DNA of 20,187 nt from an uncultured Clostridia bacterium (GTDB taxonomy: Bacteria; Bacillota; Clostridia; TANB77; CAG-508): the NCBI GenBank assembly GCA_947624365.1, contig CANQJY010000011.1:1-20187 (forward strand), written 5' to 3'. A program made the translations under genes and the position numbers. Positions 17,031 through 20,187 of this stretch are shown in pieces; the stretch's first letter is position 1, and every line of letters begins with the position of its first letter. Under the pieces are notes generated by a model. That model was not told where the DNA came from. It worked only from the letters and a program-made list of their open reading frames with translations, and made no database searches.

Positions 17031-18078
17031 CCCAAATAGACATTCCCTTTCCGTTTTCTGATGTGATTTTCATTATTCCTCCATTGATAATTGCCATTTG
17101 TGGATATACATGCCCTATATCTGCATCACATATGATAGGAATATTTAAGTCGCTTAATATGTTTTTTACTGCTTCTTGGAAAGATATTCCATAGTCTTGT
17201 CGGAATATTAATGGTCTTCCAAATATAATTCCTGTTACATTGTTGAAATATCCTGCGTGTTTCATTTGCCATAGAATTCTGGTTAATTCTGGACTGTTCA
17301 TTTCAAATGTTTCTAAGTACCAAATTATTCCATCTTTTTTATATTTTTCTATGTAGTTACATATATTGTCATATTTTGTTCCAAAAAAGCGTTGTACACA
17401 GTCTAGACATCCTCCTATCATTCTGCCTTGTATTTCTATTTTGCTTTCTCCTGTCACATTTTTCCATTGTACTGTTTCTGTTAAATTATATCCTTTATAA
17501 ATATCTTCTGATTTTTGTGTTTCTTCATTTGGCTCTTCAAATGCTTCTTCTATTGTTGTATATGATTTTTCATGTTTTTCAAATGATGTTTGTATTGTTG
17601 GTTTTCCTGAAGCAATTTCTAAAGCATTTATTAAATTAGGGTATAGTGGTTTCATTGCATAACTTTTTATAGTATCACAATATATTGATGGTATTTCTAA
17701 AATTGTGTTCCATAAAAATTCAATTCCTGTTATATCTGAATATCCTTGCATCCATTTTGGTTTTATTGTTTTTATTTTTTCTAAATCTAAATAATCAAAA
17801 ATTTCAAATAGATAATCTCCACCTGTTGCAAATATTATTAATTTTACTTCGTCATTTTCTAGTAATTGCATTAATTCTTTTGCTCTTTGTTTAGCAGATG
17901 CACTTCGTCCTTTTTCTTCTTTTCTGACACTTTCTGTTTCTATTACTTTATATCCCATCTGTTCTAATTGTTTAATTGCTACATCTAATTTTTGTTGCTT
18001 TTCTTCTTTTAATAATCCTCCTGATGGTGCACAAATTCCTATTGTGTCACCTTTTTTTAAATTTTCTGGATAGTTCAT
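17014..18078 (-). CDS. S66-family serine peptidase, LD-carboxypeptidase / MccF-like
   Basis: The 354-residue cytoplasmic protein has the S66 fold start NLKKGDTIGICAPSG (6-20) and a Ser-Glu-His triad: Ser114 in QGYSDITG, Glu256 in WYLETFE and His323 in ADIGHVYP. LdcA members trim D-alanine from tetrapeptides during cell-wall recycling; MccF members cut the peptide-nucleotide amide of microcin C and related compounds. The WYLETFEMNSPELTRILWQM segment and the GIIFGRP motif look closer to the MccF branch, but the two cannot be separated safely by eye. AAAGGAG precedes the ATG by seven bases. The gene has a terminator of its own, so it is probably monocistronic, and it is divergent from the gene at 18140. 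Confidence 0.88.
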   Translation of the reverse strand: MNYPENLKKGDTIGICAPSGGLLKEEKQQKLDVAIKQLEQMGYKVIETESVRKEEKGRSASAKQRAKELMQLLENDEVKLIIFATGGDYLFEIFDYLDLEKIKTIKPKWMQGYSDITGIEFLWNTILEIPSIYCDTIKSYAMKPLYPNLINALEIASGKPTIQTSFEKHEKSYTTIEEAFEEPNEETQKSEDIYKGYNLTETVQWKNVTGESKIEIQGRMIGGCLDCVQRFFGTKYDNICNYIEKYKKDGIIWYLETFEMNSPELTRILWQMKHAGYFNNVTGIIFGRPLIFRQDYGISFQEAVKNILSDLNIPIICDADIGHVYPQMAIINGGIMKITSENGKGMSIWDRSNK

Positions 18079-18094
18079 ATGTTTTCTCCTTTAT

Positions 18095-18123
18095 AGTAAA
18101 ATATTTTTATTTATTGCATACAA
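18095..18123 (-). promoter_or_regulatory. Possible promoter of the S66 peptidase gene
   Basis: Minus strand reads TTGTAT (18123-18118), 17 bases, TTTACT (18100-18095); each matches four of six consensus bases. The -35 lies inside the inverted repeat at 18111-18126. Confidence 0.35.
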
Positions 18124-18126
18124 TAA
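18111..18126. promoter_or_regulatory. Inverted repeat TTATTG-N4-CAATAA in the divergent gap, possible operator
   Basis: The plus strand reads TTATTG CATA CAATAA, perfect six-base arms around a four-base centre. It sits in the 61-base gap between two divergent genes and covers the candidate -35 of the peptidase gene. In such AT-rich sequence it could arise by chance. Confidence 0.35.
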
Positions 18127-18139
18127 AATAGGTGATTAT

Positions 18140-18787
18140 ATGTTTGATATTCAAAAAATTGTAATTGAAAAAAATTTGTATTATAAAAATCATTTAATTG
18201 TAAAATATAGAATTGAATATCCACGTATTGCTTCAAATTCATATTATTATAGTGTTCGTAATTTTAATCAGTTTAATCAAATTAAATCTATGGAATTAAA
18301 ATTATATGCAGAAAAAGATTTGTTTGAAAATGCTAAAGAAATTTATGACTATAATATGAATAACAATTATCCTTTTTCTCCTTATGAACTTGTTTATACT
18401 TATACAACTACATATAATAAAAATAATTTTATAAGTTTGTATAGTGATCAATATGTCTATGCTGGTGGTGCACATGGCTCTACAATAAGGTCTGCACAAA
18501 CTTGGAATATGACAAATGGTACTCAAATTCCACTTTCCTCATTTTTTCATAATGACTGTTCTTACGTAATTTTACTATTGAAAGAAATTTTTCATCAAAT
18601 TGAATCACAAATAGAAAATGGGACATTTTCATATTTCGAGGATTATGCAAAATTAGCTGTTGAAACATTTAATTTTGAGCAGTTCTATTTATTTGAAAAT
18701 AGTGTTGCTATTTTTTATCAACAGTATGATATTGCACCTTATTCTAGTGGTATTCCTGTATTTTATATTCTTTTAGGTAATAAATAA
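18140..18787 (+). CDS. DUF3298/RsiV-like domain protein
   Basis: The 215-residue protein shows the pattern of DUF3298-type (RsiV C-terminal-like) proteins: YVYAGGAHG at 106-113, followed by NMTNGTQIPLSSFF, and the ending FYQQYDIAPYSSGIPVFYI at 192-210. In this family these segments form an extracytoplasmic, lysozyme- or carbohydrate-binding-type domain, often tied to an anti-sigma factor. Here there is no signal peptide or membrane anchor, which is unusual; either the protein stays in the cytoplasm or an anchor has been lost. The ATG at 18140 has AGGTG six bases upstream. It is divergent from the S66 peptidase gene. No sigma factor gene is seen nearby. The exact function is unknown. Confidence 0.75.
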   Translation: MFDIQKIVIEKNLYYKNHLIVKYRIEYPRIASNSYYYSVRNFNQFNQIKSMELKLYAEKDLFENAKEIYDYNMNNNYPFSPYELVYTYTTTYNKNNFISLYSDQYVYAGGAHGSTIRSAQTWNMTNGTQIPLSSFFHNDCSYVILLLKEIFHQIESQIENGTFSYFEDYAKLAVETFNFEQFYLFENSVAIFYQQYDIAPYSSGIPVFYILLGNK

Positions 18788-18796
18788 GATTACGTT

Positions 18797-18835
18797 GCAA
18801 ATTTCATATTCTTCTTATTTATATCATAAATTTGC
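18797..18835. repeat. Inverted repeat GCAAATTT / AAATTTGC between the two plus-strand genes
   Basis: Perfect eight-base arms (18797-18804 and 18828-18835) flank a 23-base AT-rich loop just after the stop of the DUF3298-type gene. No T run follows, so it is a poor intrinsic terminator; it may be a weak 3' end hairpin or chance. Confidence 0.3.
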
Positions 18836-18889
18836 TATCAATTCAAGTTCTTACAAATAACAGTTTTCTTTGTTGCATTTTAATAAATA

Positions 18890-19789
18890 TTGTTATATAC
18901 TTACCATAGTTTTATCTTTAATATATTTTTAAATTTAGCTTTATTTATTTCAACATTTGATATTATATTGGTGCCAGTAATTATAAGTATAATATTAGGA
19001 TTATTAAAAACGAATATGCTAACAAATAATGAAAAGGATTTAAATCACTCAAATAACATTTCAAATACTCCAGTTGTAAATAATATTAATAATAATGATA
19101 CTTTAGAATTTTGGATAGCTAATTATAAAAAATTCCAAAGCCAAAAAGCAACATACAATCTTAGTTTATTTGGAAACAAGCAGATGGCAGGAATTATACC
19201 TCCAATTGATATAAATAAGCTGAATGAATATATGGCAACATATGTATATTATCCATATGGATCAACTGAAAAAGTTAAGACTTCAAATTTAAATGATATA
19301 AATAATATAGCAGTTTCAACAGTAAACGTACATGATAAAGATAATTCTCTATTGTTTATTATAGAATTATATGGTCAAGGATTAACCTTTAAAGAATGTA
19401 TAAATCAGGGGAAATTCGCAATTCATGCACAGGGAGATTTATTACAAGGTAGTATTAATATGTCTGCTAGTCAACTAGGGCTAAATATTCAAAATGAAAA
19501 TTTTGATAATCAATCAAACATACTAGATGCAATAATTAATAATTGTGGAGCACCAACATATATTGTTTCAAATAAGTCCTTAGAAAAAGCAAAAAAAGAG
19601 AATGTACCAAGTATTAATTATAAATTAGTTTATCAATATAGTACATATGTTGTGAGTCTTTACGTACAAGAAGATATAATAGATAATACAAAAACATGTG
19701 AAATAAACTATGTATATTATTATCCAATTGAGAGTTTTAATGATAATGTTTTAACTGATAACAATTATTATAGCTTTAAAATAAAATAA
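18890..19789 (+). CDS. Membrane-anchored protein of unknown function
   Basis: I do not recognise this 299-residue protein. It starts with a hydrophobic stretch (about 9-40, LNLALFISTFDIILVPVIIS within it) that would act as an uncleaved anchor. An Asn-rich linker (about 44-70) follows, and then about 230 residues of mixed alpha/beta character, presumably outside the cell. The segment NNILDAIINNCGAPT-like (starting DAIINNCGAPTYIV) resembles small lipoprotein-type domains in which a Gly-Ala/Ser-Pro turn recurs, but this is weak. The only start fitting the open frame upstream of the anchor is TTG at 18890, with TAA six bases before it and no ribosome binding site, so the true start is unresolved; the next ATG, near residue 43, would remove the anchor. 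It ends three bases from a convergent gene remnant. Confidence 0.6.
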   Translation: MLYTYHSFIFNIFLNLALFISTFDIILVPVIISIILGLLKTNMLTNNEKDLNHSNNISNTPVVNNINNNDTLEFWIANYKKFQSQKATYNLSLFGNKQMAGIIPPIDINKLNEYMATYVYYPYGSTEKVKTSNLNDINNIAVSTVNVHDKDNSLLFIIELYGQGLTFKECINQGKFAIHAQGDLLQGSINMSASQLGLNIQNENFDNQSNILDAIINNCGAPTYIVSNKSLEKAKKENVPSINYKLVYQYSTYVVSLYVQEDIIDNTKTCEINYVYYYPIESFNDNVLTDNNYYSFKIK

Positions 19790-19792
19790 AAA

Positions 19793-20104
19793 TTAAATGT
19801 TTATAATTACTATTGGAGAAAATCCTGATATTTCATCATATAGCATTCCTTCTGGAATATCATTATATAAATATATCTTCTTGTTCTTCATAAATGCCTC
19901 ATAAATTTCTATAAAAGTTGCACCGCCAATATAGTTTTTCTTTCCGTTCTTATCAAAATTCAAAGTTAAAACAGCATCCATTGTTGCAATTCTTTCTTCG
20001 CTCATTTTAAACATATTCCTTCCTGTTGCAATTTTTGATATTTTCATTTGTATCATATTATATAATAAAATTAATATTGCAAGAGTATTTTTACATTTAT
20101 TCAA
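19793..20104 (-). pseudogene. C-terminal fragment of a nucleoside 2-deoxyribosyltransferase-like protein
   Basis: The part from about residue 31 on, with MDAVLTLNFDKNGKKNYIGG followed by ATFIEIYEAFMKNKKIYL and ending in a DEISGF segment, looks like the second half of small Rossmann-type proteins related to nucleoside 2-deoxyribosyltransferases, in which 'DAxLxLNxDKxGxxNYIGGxTFxE' lies near the middle. The expected N-terminal half with its nucleotide-fold start is missing. The first 30 residues here (MNKCKNTLAILILLYNMIQM) look like translated non-coding sequence. A 73-residue product starting at ATG 20014, with AGGAAGG just before it, could still be made. No upstream reading frame supplies the missing half, so it is most likely a decayed or truncated gene rather than a CGG frameshift. 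Confidence 0.55.
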
Positions 20105-20111
20105 ACTATTT

Positions 20112-20187
20112 TTATACTGTTAATCCAATAAAATCTATCAATAAACCTGAAACACAAGCAAATACTATAATATAAGCTAAATAAATT
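20112..20187 (-). CDS. C-terminal end of a membrane protein, partial
   Basis: The minus strand is open from the window edge to TAA at 20114-20112 and encodes 24 residues, ending LLIDFIGLTV after a hydrophobic run (IYLAYIIVFACVSG). This looks like the last transmembrane helix of a membrane protein whose body lies to the right of the window. The piece is too short to identify, and could be chance translation. Confidence 0.35.
   Translation of the reverse strand, partial: IYLAYIIVFACVSGLLIDFIGLTV

Overview
The window is strongly AT-rich. It carries low-GC Firmicutes-type genes with AGGAG-like ribosome binding sites, near-consensus -35/-10 promoters with 17-base spacers, and codon choice dominated by AGA, GGA and A/T-ending codons. 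It reads as chromosome of an uncultured-type Clostridia relative, probably host-associated; that placement is inference. I recognise no rRNA, tRNA, CRISPR or IS element.

Layout, right to left along the minus strand: LdcA/MccF-like peptidase (17014-18078) with its own terminator; recN and eno; cytoplasmic alpha-amylase, a DUF2569-type membrane protein and a PAP2 phosphatase (one probable operon); an MFS transporter, a DgkA-type lipid kinase and a MecA-like class B penicillin-binding protein (second probable operon); a MacB-like ABC exporter ending in a strong terminator; a TelA-like coiled-coil protein; then purM-purL, with purL running off the left edge. Beyond 18.1 kb the strand switches: two plus-strand genes (a DUF3298-type protein and an unrecognised anchored protein) face a gene remnant and the tail of a membrane protein gene. 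Several envelope genes sit together: PAP2 and DgkA families act on undecaprenyl or other lipid phosphates, and the PBP cross-links peptidoglycan.

The most striking observation concerns the codon CGG. I searched all recognised reading frames for it and found it in frame exactly twice, at 659-657 in purL and at 12294-12292 in the DUF2569-type gene. At both places the reading frame breaks. At both, skipping the single C and reading GGA (Gly) restores an uninterrupted and, in purL, family-conserved protein. All other CGG triplets in genes are out of frame, while CGT, CGC and CGA are used normally for Arg. This suggests that CGG is unassigned (no tRNA-Arg reading CCG anticodon) and is passed by +1 frameshifting onto GGA. 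Two chance one-base insertions or assembly errors remain the alternative.
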